Origin: an uncultured Roseburia sp.
GTDB lineage: Bacteria; Bacillota; Clostridia; Lachnospirales; Lachnospiraceae
DNA: 32,541 nucleotides
NCBI GenBank assembly: GCA_947573605.1
Contig: CANPGM010000040.1
Span: 1 to 32,541 of the forward strand
Reading direction: 5' to 3'
This document shows, in pieces, positions 14,084-21,944 of this stretch. The stretch's first letter is position 1, and every line of letters starts with the position of its first letter. The translations under genes and the position numbers were made by a program. The notes under the pieces are model-generated. The model ran no database searches. It was not told the origin of the DNA and saw only the letters and a list, made by a program, of their open reading frames with translations.

Positions 14084-15919
14084 ATGAAAATGAAACGTGA
14101 TGATGTACGTAATATTGCAATTATCGCACATGTTGACCACGGTAAAACGACTTTAGTCGACGAACTTTTAAAACAAAGCGGCGTATTCCGCGACAATCAG
14201 GCCGTTTTGGAGCGCGTAATGGACTCCAACGATATTGAGAGAGAACGCGGTATCACCATTCTTTCCAAGAATACGGCCATTACCTATAAAGGCATCAAAA
14301 TTAATGTCATCGACACACCGGGTCACGCCGACTTCGGAGGCGAAGTAGAGCGTGTCTTAAAAATGGTAAACGGCGTGATTCTTGTTGTGGACGCCTTTGA
14401 AGGCGTAATGCCGCAGACAAAATTCGTTTTGATGAAAGCGCTTGAATTAGACCTGCCGGTTGTCGTCTGCGTCAATAAAGTAGACCGCCCTGAAGCCCGT
14501 CCCAACGAGGTTGTCGACGAAGTTTTAGAGCTTTTTATGGATCTCGACGCTTCGGACGAGCAGTTAGACTGCCCGTTCGTCTTTGCTTCCGCAAGAGACG
14601 GTTATGCCGTCTGCGAAATCGGAGATCTGATCAATAATAAAAAGGATATGGTTCCGTTGTTTGAAACGATTATTCACCACATCCCCGCTCCGGAAGGCGA
14701 CCCGGATGCAGGTACGCAGGTTTTAATCAGTACCATTGATTATAACGAATATGTCGGCAGAATCGGAATCGGAAAAATTGATAGCGGCAGTTTAAAAGTG
14801 AATCAGGACGCCCTTGTCGTAAATCACCACGACCCGGACAAGCAGAAAAAAGTCCGCATCAGCAAACTGTATGAATTTGACGGGTTAAACAAAGTCGACG
14901 TCATGGAAGCGGGCGTCGGATCCATTGTCGCCATTTCGGGTATTGCGGATATTCACATCGGAGATACGATTTGTTCCGTGGACAATCCCGCTGCGATTCC
15001 GTTCCAGAAAATTTCCGAACCGACGCTTTCTATGAACTTTATCGTAAACGACAGTCCTCTGGCCGGACAGGAAGGCAAATATGTCACCTCCCGCCATATC
15101 AGAGACCGCCTTTTCCGCGAATTGAATACCGACGTTTCTCTTCGCGTTGAAGAAACCGACAGTCCGGACAGCTATAAGGTTTCCGGCCGCGGAGAGCTTC
15201 ATCTGTCTGTTTTAATCGAAAACATGCGCCGCGAAGGCTATGAGTTTGCGGTCAGCAAGGCGGAAGTGTTGTATCATACCGACGAAAACGGGAAAAAGCT
15301 GGAACCGATGGAGCTTGCCTATGTCGACGTACCGGACGAATTTACCGGAACCGTTATTGATAAATTAAGCCAGCGAAAGGGAGAATTCATCAATATGCGC
15401 CCGATTACCGGAGGTTATACCAGACTGGAATTCCATATTCCGTCACGCGGATTAATCGGTTACCGCGGAGAGTTTTTAACGGATACAAGAGGAAACGGCA
15501 TTATCAATACTATTTTTAACGGCTATGACAATTACCGCGGAGACATTTCCTACCGCAAGCTCGGTTCTCTGATTGCCTACGAATCCGGCGAATCCGTGAC
15601 GTACGGCCTGTTTTCCGCACAGGACCGCGGTTCTTTATTTATCGGGCCCGGTGAAAGGGTCTATGCCGGAATGGTCATCGGTTCCTGCTCAAGAAACGAG
15701 GATATTGAACTGAATGTCTGCAAGAAGAAGCACCTGACCAATACGCGTTCCTCCTCTGCGGATGAAGCGCTCACCCTTACACCGCCGAAAATCTTAAGTC
15801 TTGAGCAGGCGCTTGATTTCATTGATGTTGACGAGCTGCTGGAGGTAACGCCAAAGAGTTTGCGCATCCGTAAACGTATTCTGGATCCGACGCTTCGTAA
15901 AAGGGCGAACATGAAATAA
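14084..15919 (+). CDS. typA: Ribosome-associated GTPase TypA/BipA
   Basis: A 611-aa translational GTPase of the EF-G-like TypA/BipA family. The P-loop A15-HVDHGK-T22-T, RGITI switch I, DTPGHADF and NKVDRP motifs are intact. Domains II, III and V and the BipA-specific C-terminal domain follow (SRGLIGYRGEFLTDTRG region), ending in a lysine/arginine-rich tail. It acts on ribosomes, in assembly and stress or low-temperature growth. The length is normal. GAAAGGAAAAG precedes the ATG; a second ATG two codons later is also possible. It is monocistronic with its own promoter and terminator, and is the first plus-strand gene after the long minus-strand block. Confidence 0.97.
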   Translation: MKMKRDDVRNIAIIAHVDHGKTTLVDELLKQSGVFRDNQAVLERVMDSNDIERERGITILSKNTAITYKGIKINVIDTPGHADFGGEVERVLKMVNGVILVVDAFEGVMPQTKFVLMKALELDLPVVVCVNKVDRPEARPNEVVDEVLELFMDLDASDEQLDCPFVFASARDGYAVCEIGDLINNKKDMVPLFETIIHHIPAPEGDPDAGTQVLISTIDYNEYVGRIGIGKIDSGSLKVNQDALVVNHHDPDKQKKVRISKLYEFDGLNKVDVMEAGVGSIVAISGIADIHIGDTICSVDNPAAIPFQKISEPTLSMNFIVNDSPLAGQEGKYVTSRHIRDRLFRELNTDVSLRVEETDSPDSYKVSGRGELHLSVLIENMRREGYEFAVSKAEVLYHTDENGKKLEPMELAYVDVPDEFTGTVIDKLSQRKGEFINMRPITGGYTRLEFHIPSRGLIGYRGEFLTDTRGNGIINTIFNGYDNYRGDISYRKLGSLIAYESGESVTYGLFSAQDRGSLFIGPGERVYAGMVIGSCSRNEDIELNVCKKKHLTNTRSSSADEALTLTPPKILSLEQALDFIDVDELLEVTPKSLRIRKRILDPTLRKRANMK

Positions 15920-15994
15920 AACCGTTTCAAACTCGCCTCTCTCAACAAATAAAATACGCTATGCAGGGTCCGATTTAATCCTTACATTTCAAAG

Positions 15995-16030
15995 CAGCCG
16001 CGCGAAGTCGTTCGTACGGCTGTTTTTTTT
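15995..16030 (+). terminator. Intrinsic terminator of typA
   Basis: CAGCCG (15995-16000) pairs with CGGCTG (16017-16022), with an inner CGAA/TTCG stem, followed directly by T8. It lies about 75 bases after the typA stop and is convergent with the M23 gene. Confidence 0.85.
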
Positions 16031-16043
16031 GCCTGTGAAAGAA

Positions 16044-16473
16044 CTAGTTCTCCTCCCCTTTCATCTCATATTTCCGTCTCCATTCCTTCGTTCCTTCCAC
16101 TTTATAGACCTCGGAACGGTTTTTATAAAGAAAACGCGTCAAATTATAACAGCTAATCCAGATTTCGTTTCCGTTTGCACGCCGTTCTTCGTCAAAAATC
16201 AGTTCAATTCCGAAATGAAGATGTACCTGATCAATATTATTTACATTTTCGGTTTTGCTGTATCCCGTATGCCCCATGTAGCCGATTACTTCACCTGCCG
16301 TTACGCGACTCCCTACCTCAAGTTTTTCCTGATATGGATAATTCTGCCTTAAATGCGCGTAATAATAATACCGTTTGTTGTCAAAGCTTCGGATTCCGAT
16401 TCTCCATCCGCCGTACTGGTTCCATCCAAGCGCTTCCACCGTACCGGATTCTACCGCTATTACCGGAGTGCCG
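16044..16473 (-). pseudogene. M23 peptidase, C-terminal part (split gene)
   Basis: This is the 3' part of an M23 (LytM-type) zinc metallopeptidase gene; the 5' part is at 18814-19443. It encodes GTPVIAVESG, the beta-rich core with YYAHL (His246 of the restored protein), AGEVIGYMGHTGYS and the zinc-binding H290-L-H292, then a basic tail. It lacks its own start codon, RBS, membrane anchor and the first zinc ligands, so it should be silent as it stands. The reading frame is intact across the 13-bp core at 16461-16473, the left boundary of the inserted element, so precise excision would restore the gene. Confidence 0.9.
16461..16473 (+). repeat. Left attachment core (att site)
   Basis: TACCGGAGTGCCG, identical to 18814-18826. 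It encodes GTPV in the M23 gene on the minus strand. Flanking bases differ immediately outside the core, as expected for hybrid att sites of a serine recombinase. Confidence 0.88.
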
Positions 16474-16522
16474 CTAGTTATAATAAATTGAATTTCAGCA
16501 GGCAAAAGAAACTGATTACAAA

Positions 16523-16551
16523 TTGACGCAACGCCTATTTTGACGTATAAT
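16523..16551 (+). promoter_or_regulatory. Promoter of the element's XRE gene
   Basis: TTGACG (16523-16528), a 17-base spacer and a perfect TATAAT (16546-16551), 50 bases before the start codon and inside the element. Confidence 0.75.
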
Positions 16552-16601
16552 GTACCCGAAAAAACTTTTGACTGTTACTTTTGGAAAAACGGGAGGAAAA
16601 A

Positions 16602-16829
16602 ATGATTAAATATTATAGACTGTTTGATCTGCTGTTACGACGGGGCTTAAAAAAAACTGACCTTTCCACTCTGGCGGGGCTTTCCTCTCCTACCCTGGCG
16701 AAACTGTCAAAAGGAGCCGTCATTACCAGTGAAACCATTGACCGGATCTGCCGCGCCCTAAACTGCCAGCCGGGAGACATTATGGAATATATCCCGGACG
16801 AAGAGGACAATCCGACCTGTCCCAAATAA
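16602..16829 (+). CDS. XRE-family HTH regulator of the element
   Basis: A 75-aa single-domain helix-turn-helix protein. It starts MIKYYRLFDLL and carries the recognition region TDLSTLAGLSSPTLAKLSKG, then a C-terminal helix RICRALNCQPGDIMEYI typical of the small HTH_26/YozG-like XRE proteins. GGGAGG lies 5 bases before the ATG; seven extra upstream codons are possible but have no RBS. It is the first gene inside the left end. By analogy with such elements it probably controls recombinase expression. Confidence 0.85.
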   Translation: MIKYYRLFDLLLRRGLKKTDLSTLAGLSSPTLAKLSKGAVITSETIDRICRALNCQPGDIMEYIPDEEDNPTCPK

Positions 16830-16931
16830 AACGCCGTATCGTGAACCATCTATGCGTTCCCTCCGAAGCGAAGGGGCTGCGCAGTATACCGGCATTGCTG
16901 CGTTCGCTCTTTCAAACGCATCGTTCATACG

Positions 16932-17105
16932 TTACTCAGTCGTTTCTCTTTGAAAGTCCATTACTTCTTCCAGCGTTTTCCCTTCCATTTTCGCCTGCAT
17001 TTTTCTAAGATAATAAATTTCTACAAGCGCGCGCGTCAGCCTGTCAGAAAACCCTTCCGTGATTTCAACGGTGCATTCCAGCTCCTTCTCTTTTTTCTTC
17101 GCCAT
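16932..17105 (-). CDS. 57-aa charged protein of the element
   Basis: A short but convincing gene: AGGAGG lies 9 bases before the ATG at 17105 and the frame runs 57 codons to TAA. The protein begins MAKKKEKELE, has a CTVEITEGFSDRLTRALVEI core and a helical, charged C-terminal half. It is transcribed divergently from the recombinase. I do not recognise a family. Its size, position and charge make a recombination directionality factor or small regulator possible, but this is inference. Confidence 0.6.
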   Translation of the reverse strand: MAKKKEKELECTVEITEGFSDRLTRALVEIYYLRKMQAKMEGKTLEEVMDFQRETTE

Positions 17106-17162
17106 AAAGCAGCACCTCCTGTAAAATCTTATGCCCGAATGGTTGTACTACTTTACTGTTTA

Positions 17163-17204
17163 TTGACTTTCAATGATACGAAAGATATAATGACTGTGCG
17201 AAAG
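17163..17204 (+). promoter_or_regulatory. Recombinase promoter with candidate operator
   Basis: TTGACT (17163-17168), a 17-base spacer and a perfect TATAAT (17186-17191). The spacer holds a CTTTC/GAAAG dyad (17167-17171 and 17180-17184). A second GAAAG lies at 17200-17204, exactly 20 bp (two helical turns) after the first. A repressor bound here would block the promoter. Confidence 0.65.
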
Positions 17205-17254
17205 GATAGCCGCAAATACTGCTTTTTCCTATAAAAAAGAAAGGCATTGACAGA

Positions 17255-18793
17255 ATGACAATTGGAATCTATGCAAGAAAATCCGTATACCGGGATAACA
17301 GCGATTCTGTTCAGGTACAGATTAAAGCCTGCAGAGACTATGCGAATATTGTATTCCACGAGAAAGAGCTTGAATTTAAAATATACGATCGGGACGAGGG
17401 TTTTTCCGGAAAAAATACGAACCGTCCGTCCTTTCAGGAATTGATCTCCGACGTAACGGCGGGAAAACTGGATGCTGTCATGGTTTATAAGTTAGACCGC
17501 ATCAGCCGGAGCGTCAAAGACTTTTCCGATACTTACGAAACGCTGCAAAAAAACAATGTCGCGTTCCTGTCGGTAAAAGAAACGTTCGATACTTCCACGC
17601 CGATCGGACGTACTGTGATGTATATCCTTGCGGCCTTTGCCCAGCTTGAACGGGAAAATACGTCGGAACGCGTCTCCGACAGTATGACGGCATTAGGCGC
17701 AGGCGGAAAATGGACCGGAGGAAAACTGCCTGCCGGAATGAAGTCCGTCCGAAAAATGGTCGGAGAAAAGGAGCATTCTTTTCTCCTTGTAAATGAGGAT
17801 AAAATTGAAATTGTAGAAGAAATCTACCGGCTCTATCTTTCCGGAAAAAGTATAACCGGCATTGAACGATACTTTCGGGATAACGGGATCCGAACGGAGC
17901 AAAATAAATTTTTCGGGGCAAATCAAATCCATTCCATCCTGGCAAATCCCGTTTACTGTTCCAACGATCCGGAGGCCTATGCATATTTTAAGGACAAAGG
18001 ATACCTGCTCCCCGCAAAAGAGCAGTTTGACGGAACAAAAGGCTTAATCGGATACGGCAAAACCAGACAGGGCAATACGCGGGTAAAAAACGAAAACTGG
18101 TCCGTCGCAATCGGAATACACAGGCCCGTAATTCCCGCTTCAGACTGGATCCGATGTCAGAAACGGTTTGGGGAAAACAAAATGTACCGGGGAAATAAAT
18201 ACGAGTCCGGTATCTTGAAAGGGATTCTCCGCTGTCAGTGCGGCTCCAGAGTCGACATCAGAACCTATTCCAAACACAATCGTCTCTTTTCCTACTATTA
18301 TTGCGCCAAAATGGCGCGCCAGGGAAAAACAGTATGTAATACCGAATATGTCCGCGTCAATATCATAGACAATTTATTTATACAAAAGCTGCAGGAAATA
18401 AAGCTGAACCCGGAAAGTATTGTCCTAAAAACAGATACGGAGTATATCAACACGGATAAGCTGAAAGCGGACGTAAAGAAAGCAGAAACCGCTATTGCAA
18501 ATCTTACGAAAGTTTTAATGGACAATATGACGTCTTCCGCCTCCGGCTATATTATTGCCCAAATCGAAACACTTGACAGAGAGAAAAGCCTTCTTGCTCA
18601 AAAACTGGAAGCTGCGGAACGAAACAACAGAAATGTTTTCTCGGCTGTAGATACAAAAGCGTACATACATAAAAACATCTGCCATTTGCTGAATCATTTT
18701 GACGACATGTCCTATACGGAGAAAAACGAGTTACTGAGAAACACCGTTACATCCTGCATCTTAACGGAAAAAGGCATTCGGATTGTTTTCTAA
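17255..18793 (+). CDS. Large serine recombinase (integrase)
   Basis: 512 aa. The N-terminal resolvase/invertase catalytic domain (about 1-150) has the nucleophile Ser10 in IYARKS and the conserved R82/R85 in KLDRISRS. A recombinase domain (about 160-290) follows, then a zinc ribbon with Cys pairs (RCQCGS and YYCA..VCN) and a C-terminal coiled coil (about 390-480). The architecture and length fit large serine integrases that catalyse att-site integration and, with a directionality factor, excision. It ends 20 bp before the right att core. The RBS is modest (GAAAGG about 12 bases before the ATG). It is probably active, since all key residues are present. Confidence 0.93.
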   Translation: MTIGIYARKSVYRDNSDSVQVQIKACRDYANIVFHEKELEFKIYDRDEGFSGKNTNRPSFQELISDVTAGKLDAVMVYKLDRISRSVKDFSDTYETLQKNNVAFLSVKETFDTSTPIGRTVMYILAAFAQLERENTSERVSDSMTALGAGGKWTGGKLPAGMKSVRKMVGEKEHSFLLVNEDKIEIVEEIYRLYLSGKSITGIERYFRDNGIRTEQNKFFGANQIHSILANPVYCSNDPEAYAYFKDKGYLLPAKEQFDGTKGLIGYGKTRQGNTRVKNENWSVAIGIHRPVIPASDWIRCQKRFGENKMYRGNKYESGILKGILRCQCGSRVDIRTYSKHNRLFSYYYCAKMARQGKTVCNTEYVRVNIIDNLFIQKLQEIKLNPESIVLKTDTEYINTDKLKADVKKAETAIANLTKVLMDNMTSSASGYIIAQIETLDREKSLLAQKLEAAERNNRNVFSAVDTKAYIHKNICHLLNHFDDMSYTEKNELLRNTVTSCILTEKGIRIVF

Positions 18794-18804
18794 ACGTTTC
18801 AATT

Positions 18805-19443
18805 TTATATCACTACCGGAGTGCCGATCTGCCCCATCATATCATGGCCGAGGTGCTCCCTTTTATATCCGTAACTGCGCGAAACTCCAAAATCATCGTA
18901 GTCGTTATACGGAAAATCTCTTGCTATCGGAGAGAACGCTTTTAATCCGTATTTTTTTATATATTCTCCGTTTGAATCGGCCGTCTGAATTTCATATTCG
19001 CCGACATATTCCGCAAGAACGGCGCCGTATGCTTCCAAATAATAGGAATAATATTTGAGATCCGCCGAAGCCTGTTCCATCGTCGTTTCTCCCGAAAGAA
19101 TTTTATCGGCAATTTTTCGCATATCGGATACGGCTCCGGCGTCGAACTCGCCACCGTTTACCGCCGCAGTATAAGAAAGAAGCTCAATCCAGTTTAAATG
19201 AATCTCCTTTCCGTATGTATTGACATCGTACTCATAGGCCTTGCAAAGCGCTTCGTAAGAGATGTTAAAATCCACCCACTTAATCCCGTCTCCGGCTGTC
19301 GTTACCGTCTTACGGCTCCAATCATATTCTGTAATACAAAAAACGCCAATAGAAATCAGCAGCGCCGCCTCTAAGAGAATCCCCGCTGCCAGCCATTGAC
19401 GTATCCCGGTTCCTTTTCTTTTTTCGATGCTCTTTCTTCTCAT
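18805..19443 (-). pseudogene. M23 peptidase, N-terminal part (split gene)
   Basis: The 5' part of the split M23 peptidase gene: a basic N-terminus, TM anchor (about 19-38), an extracytoplasmic alpha-helical region (about 50-160) and the beginning of the LytM domain with SYGYKREHLGHD (zinc ligands H197 and D201). It then runs into the element and stops after two foreign codons, giving 212 aa. The RBS GAGAGGAAAT precedes the ATG at 19443; another ATG four codons upstream has none. As it stands the product lacks the HxH zinc motif and cannot be an active peptidase. Once rejoined to 16044-16460 it would be a normal-length 348-aa membrane-anchored endopeptidase. Confidence 0.9.
18814..18826 (+). 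repeat. Right attachment core (att site)
   Basis: TACCGGAGTGCCG, an exact copy of 16461-16473 in the same orientation. On the minus strand it encodes GTPV at codons 207-210 of the M23 gene, immediately after the zinc-binding HLGHD. Confidence 0.88.
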
Positions 19444-19446
19444 ATT

Positions 19447-19471
19447 TCCTCTCATTCTGCCGCTGCAGCGG
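19447..19471 (-). repeat. Short palindromic leader motif, copy 3
   Basis: The 18-mer TCCTCTCATTCTGCCGCT is shared with 13784-13801. Here it is followed by a perfect 14-base palindrome GCCGCTGCAGCGGC (19460-19473 region) directly before the M23 ribosome binding site. Confidence 0.4.
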
Positions 19472-19590
19472 CTTTTGGGCTTTCCGGAAATACATATTTT
19501 CCAATTATTTTCTTTTTATTATATGAAAAGAAAAGAGCTTTTTATCACAACAGTTTCATCTGTGCAGTTATTCGTAATCGGCTTCTCCGT

Positions 19591-20454
19591 TTAAAAAACA
19601 ACCCCTGCAAGTTCCGCCAGCAGTCCCCAAAATACGCCGATCCCGTACAGCGCAGCAATAATCCCCGCATTCTGTTTCCAGTTGCGGTTCAGACGGAAAA
19701 GCACCGGTATGCCGACGCCGGCATTGACCAAAAGACCGGAAAGCATTGCTCCGGGGGAAATCACTCCGCTTAGATACAACTCCGTAATAATTACCGACGA
19801 AGCGCAATTCGGAATCAGGCCGATAAGCGCGGCAACAAGTTCGCCTACCACCGGCACGCCTAAAAACAGTCCTGCCAGGCGCTCCTCTCCGACCGCTCCA
19901 ATTACCGCGTTTAACGCAAACGAAAGCAGGAAAATATAGAAAAATATCTTTCCCGTATGTTTTACGGCAGAAAGTAAAACGCCGTCCTCACAATGACAGT
20001 TTTCTTCTTCACAGACGGTATGGATATCCATTTCGCGTTCTTTTTTCCGTAAAATCCCCGTATAGACCGCCTCGGCCAAAAAGCCGGAAATGCAGGCGAT
20101 TACCGCCTTAAAAACAAGTATTTTTACTATTGTATCTATCGGTACCGATTCCGCAAGCAATACCGGCAGCATTTCATCGGAAGTAGAAAGATAAACCGCA
20201 AGCAGAGTTCCTACCGTAATCACTCTTCCCGCATACAGACTTGACGCGGCCGTAGAAAAACCGCACTGCGGGACAACGCCCAATACGCCGCCCCACAGCG
20301 GTCCGAATTTTCCCGCCCTCTTTATTCTTCCGCTTATTTCCTTTCCCGTTCCATGTTCCAGTAATTCCATTACCAGATAAGTCAGAAAAAGAAAAGGCAG
20401 AAGCTTTACGCTGTCTGCAGCCGCATCCAACAACAAATCAAACATAAAAACCAT
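19591..20454 (-). CDS. ArsP_2-type putative metal(loid) exporter
   Basis: 287 aa with about 8 TM helices in two similar halves. Each half has a Pro-x-Cys motif (GVVPQCGFSTAAS near residue 60 and LIPNCASSVIITELY near 215). A cytoplasmic loop is rich in His, Cys and acidic residues (HTVCEEENCHCED). This resembles the ArsP_2/DUF2899 family, annotated variously as arsenic efflux protein or manganese transporter. The loop suggests soft-metal binding. The substrate is unproven. It starts 5 bp after the mnmA stop, with its RBS inside the mnmA end, so it is an operon partner. Confidence 0.78.
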   Translation of the reverse strand: MVFMFDLLLDAAADSVKLLPFLFLTYLVMELLEHGTGKEISGRIKRAGKFGPLWGGVLGVVPQCGFSTAASSLYAGRVITVGTLLAVYLSTSDEMLPVLLAESVPIDTIVKILVFKAVIACISGFLAEAVYTGILRKKEREMDIHTVCEEENCHCEDGVLLSAVKHTGKIFFYIFLLSFALNAVIGAVGEERLAGLFLGVPVVGELVAALIGLIPNCASSVIITELYLSGVISPGAMLSGLLVNAGVGIPVLFRLNRNWKQNAGIIAALYGIGVFWGLLAELAGVVF

Positions 20455-20459
20455 CCTCT

Positions 20460-21539
20460 CTAACGAAGAATTACACCGCCTCCGGCGACATAACCGCCGT
20501 CATATAGCACGACTGCCTGCCCCGGCGTTACCGCGCGCACCGGCTCCGAAAATTCACAACAGATTTCGTCCGCTCCGGTTCGGAATACTCTGCACTTTGC
20601 TCCTGCATGAGAATAGCGGATTTTTGCCAAAACTTCCATTCCGTCCGTAATCTGGCCGATTGCCATAAGATTGATATGTCCTGCATAGAGACGCTTTTTA
20701 TAAACCTCTTCGTCCGTACCAAGAACAACTTCATTTGTTTCCGGCCTGATTTCCGTAACAAAGGCCGGATAACCCAATGCAATTCCAAGCCCCTTTCGCT
20801 GTCCGACCGTATAATGCGTAATTCCTTGGTGTCTGCCCAGCAGGTTCCCGTCCGACGTAATAAAATTACCGGGAGGGGAAACCGTACCGCACATCCCGTC
20901 AATAAATCCCGCATAGTTTTGATCCGGAATAAAACAGATCTCCATACTGTCCTTCTTATGCGCTACCGGAAGACCGATTTTTTCGGCAATGGCGCGTATT
21001 TCATCTTTTGTGTAGTCTCCTGCCGGCATTAAAGTATGCGCCAGCTGTTCCTGTGTCAGACTGTATAATGCATACGTCTGATCTTTTTTTGCCGTCACGG
21101 AATTTTTTATCGCATACCGCCCGTTTCCCAGTCTCTCAATTCTTGCATAATGGCCGGTGGCAATATAATCGGCCCCGATTTCCATACTGCGTTTTAAAAG
21201 CGCCTCCCATTTTACAAAACGATTGCAGGCAATGCAGGGATTCGGCGTTCGCCCTTGTAAATATTCCGCCACAAAATAGTCTATGACCTTCTCTTTAAAT
21301 TCTTTCTTAAAATTCATCACATAATAGGGAATCCCAAGACGCTCTGCTACTCTCCTTGCGTCCTCTACCGCTGAAAGTCCGCAGCAGCCCCCATTTTCTT
21401 CAAGTGTAAATTCATCTTCCTCCTGCCATATCTGCATTGTCACTCCAATTACGTCATAACCCGCTTCCTGAAGCAGATAAGCCGCGACCGAAGAATCCAC
21501 GCCTCCTGACATCCCAACCACAACTTTTTTTCCAGCCAT
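20460..21539 (-). CDS. mnmA: tRNA-specific 2-thiouridylase MnmA
   Basis: A 359-aa PP-loop ATPase that thiolates U34 of tRNA-Lys/Glu/Gln. Visible features: the PP-loop SGGVDSS (11-17), Cys102 in TPNPCIACN and the persulfide-forming Cys202 in [10 protein letters not shown], then the C-terminal beta-barrel domains. The length is normal. The start at 21539 is chosen for GAGAGGGAAT just upstream; an in-frame start 11 codons earlier has no RBS. It is transcribed from a near-consensus promoter about 130 bases upstream through a leader with several hairpins. Confidence 0.96.
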   Translation of the reverse strand: MAGKKVVVGMSGGVDSSVAAYLLQEAGYDVIGVTMQIWQEEDEFTLEENGGCCGLSAVEDARRVAERLGIPYYVMNFKKEFKEKVIDYFVAEYLQGRTPNPCIACNRFVKWEALLKRSMEIGADYIATGHYARIERLGNGRYAIKNSVTAKKDQTYALYSLTQEQLAHTLMPAGDYTKDEIRAIAEKIGLPVAHKKDSMEICFIPDQNYAGFIDGMCGTVSPPGNFITSDGNLLGRHQGITHYTVGQRKGLGIALGYPAFVTEIRPETNEVVLGTDEEVYKKRLYAGHINLMAIGQITDGMEVLAKIRYSHAGAKCRVFRTGADEICCEFSEPVRAVTPGQAVVLYDGGYVAGGGVILR

Positions 21540-21549
21540 ATTCCCTCTC

Positions 21550-21645
21550 AAAAAAACTTCACTTCGTGACATTCATCATGCGTCTTGCGACGCAGTTCTG
21601 TATTGTTAAAAATATAACGTCGGCGAATGGTAAATCCGCCGACGT
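21550..21645 (-). other. Hairpin-rich mnmA leader
   Basis: In the 5' UTR on the minus strand: ACGTCGGCG pairs with CGCCGACGT (21645-21637 with 21625-21617). TGCGTC-GCAA-GACGCA follows, a GNRA-type tetraloop hairpin near 21594-21579. A small TCAC-GAA-GTGA stem is followed closely by T7 (21556-21550), which looks terminator-like. Attenuation is possible. No T-box or known riboswitch was recognised. Confidence 0.4.
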
Positions 21646-21672
21646 CAAACATACTACCGTTTATTTTCTATG

Positions 21673-21701
21673 ATTATATCATTAAATACCTGTACTGTAA
21701 A
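21673..21701 (-). promoter_or_regulatory. mnmA promoter
   Basis: Minus strand: TTTACA (21701-21696), a 17-base spacer and TATAAT (21678-21673), with transcription expected to start near 21666. Confidence 0.75.
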
Positions 21702-21909
21702 GCCCGCCGCATAAATAATTGTCGCTGTCGCTTTCTTAATGCTAATAGGAATTTCTCGCAATCCAAATGTGTATTCTTTCGACAATTTGTACAATTATAA
21801 AGTAAAAAAAGTTTCTTTTTTGTTCATGATTTATTCATATCTAACTGCTATAATAATATTATCGAATTGAAAAACAGATTTATTTTACTTGATAAATTTT
21901 TTCATAATA
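21702..21909. other. A/T-rich intergenic stretch without gene
   Basis: Between the mnmA promoter and the ung hairpin no convincing gene is seen. A 43-codon plus-strand frame from 21739 lacks an RBS. The word AATCCAAATGTGTATT near 21764 is close to AATCCAAGTGTGTATT near 13884, both several hundred bases upstream of minus-strand genes; the meaning is unknown. Confidence 0.4.
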
Positions 21910-21934
21910 GCCCGAATACCTGCGGTATTCGGGC
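21910..21934 (-). terminator. Strong hairpin after ung
   Basis: A perfect 11-bp stem GCCCGAATACC/GGTATTCGGGC with a 3-base loop, 10 bases after the ung stop. The minus-strand sequence beyond it is A/T-rich but without a clean T-tract. It probably ends the ung transcript. Confidence 0.6.
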
Positions 21935-21944
21935 ACTCCTCATT

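Larger units (their letters stand above)
16461..18826 (+). mobile_element. 2.35-kb serine-recombinase element inside M23 gene
   Basis: The unit spans 2,353 bp from one core copy to the next. It contains an XRE-type regulator, a divergent 57-aa gene and a large serine recombinase, and nothing else. The 13-bp core TACCGGAGTGCCG is directly repeated at its ends. Removing one core-to-core unit joins the M23 halves in frame (210 + 139 codons including stop). The circle junction would carry imperfect inverted arms, CAATTTTATA on one side and TATAATAAATTG on the other, a plausible attP. No transposase, relaxase, phage or cargo gene is present, so spread beyond the cell would need help. Confidence 0.9.

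Noticed and set aside
16474-16505. Extra codons giving the M23 C-terminal fragment its own start
   Set aside because: They lie inside the element, begin with TTG and have no ribosome binding site; the fragment is better read as a split gene.
21739-21870. A 43-codon plus-strand frame in the ung-mnmA gap
   Set aside because: No ribosome binding site, very A/T-rich codons and no recognisable sequence.
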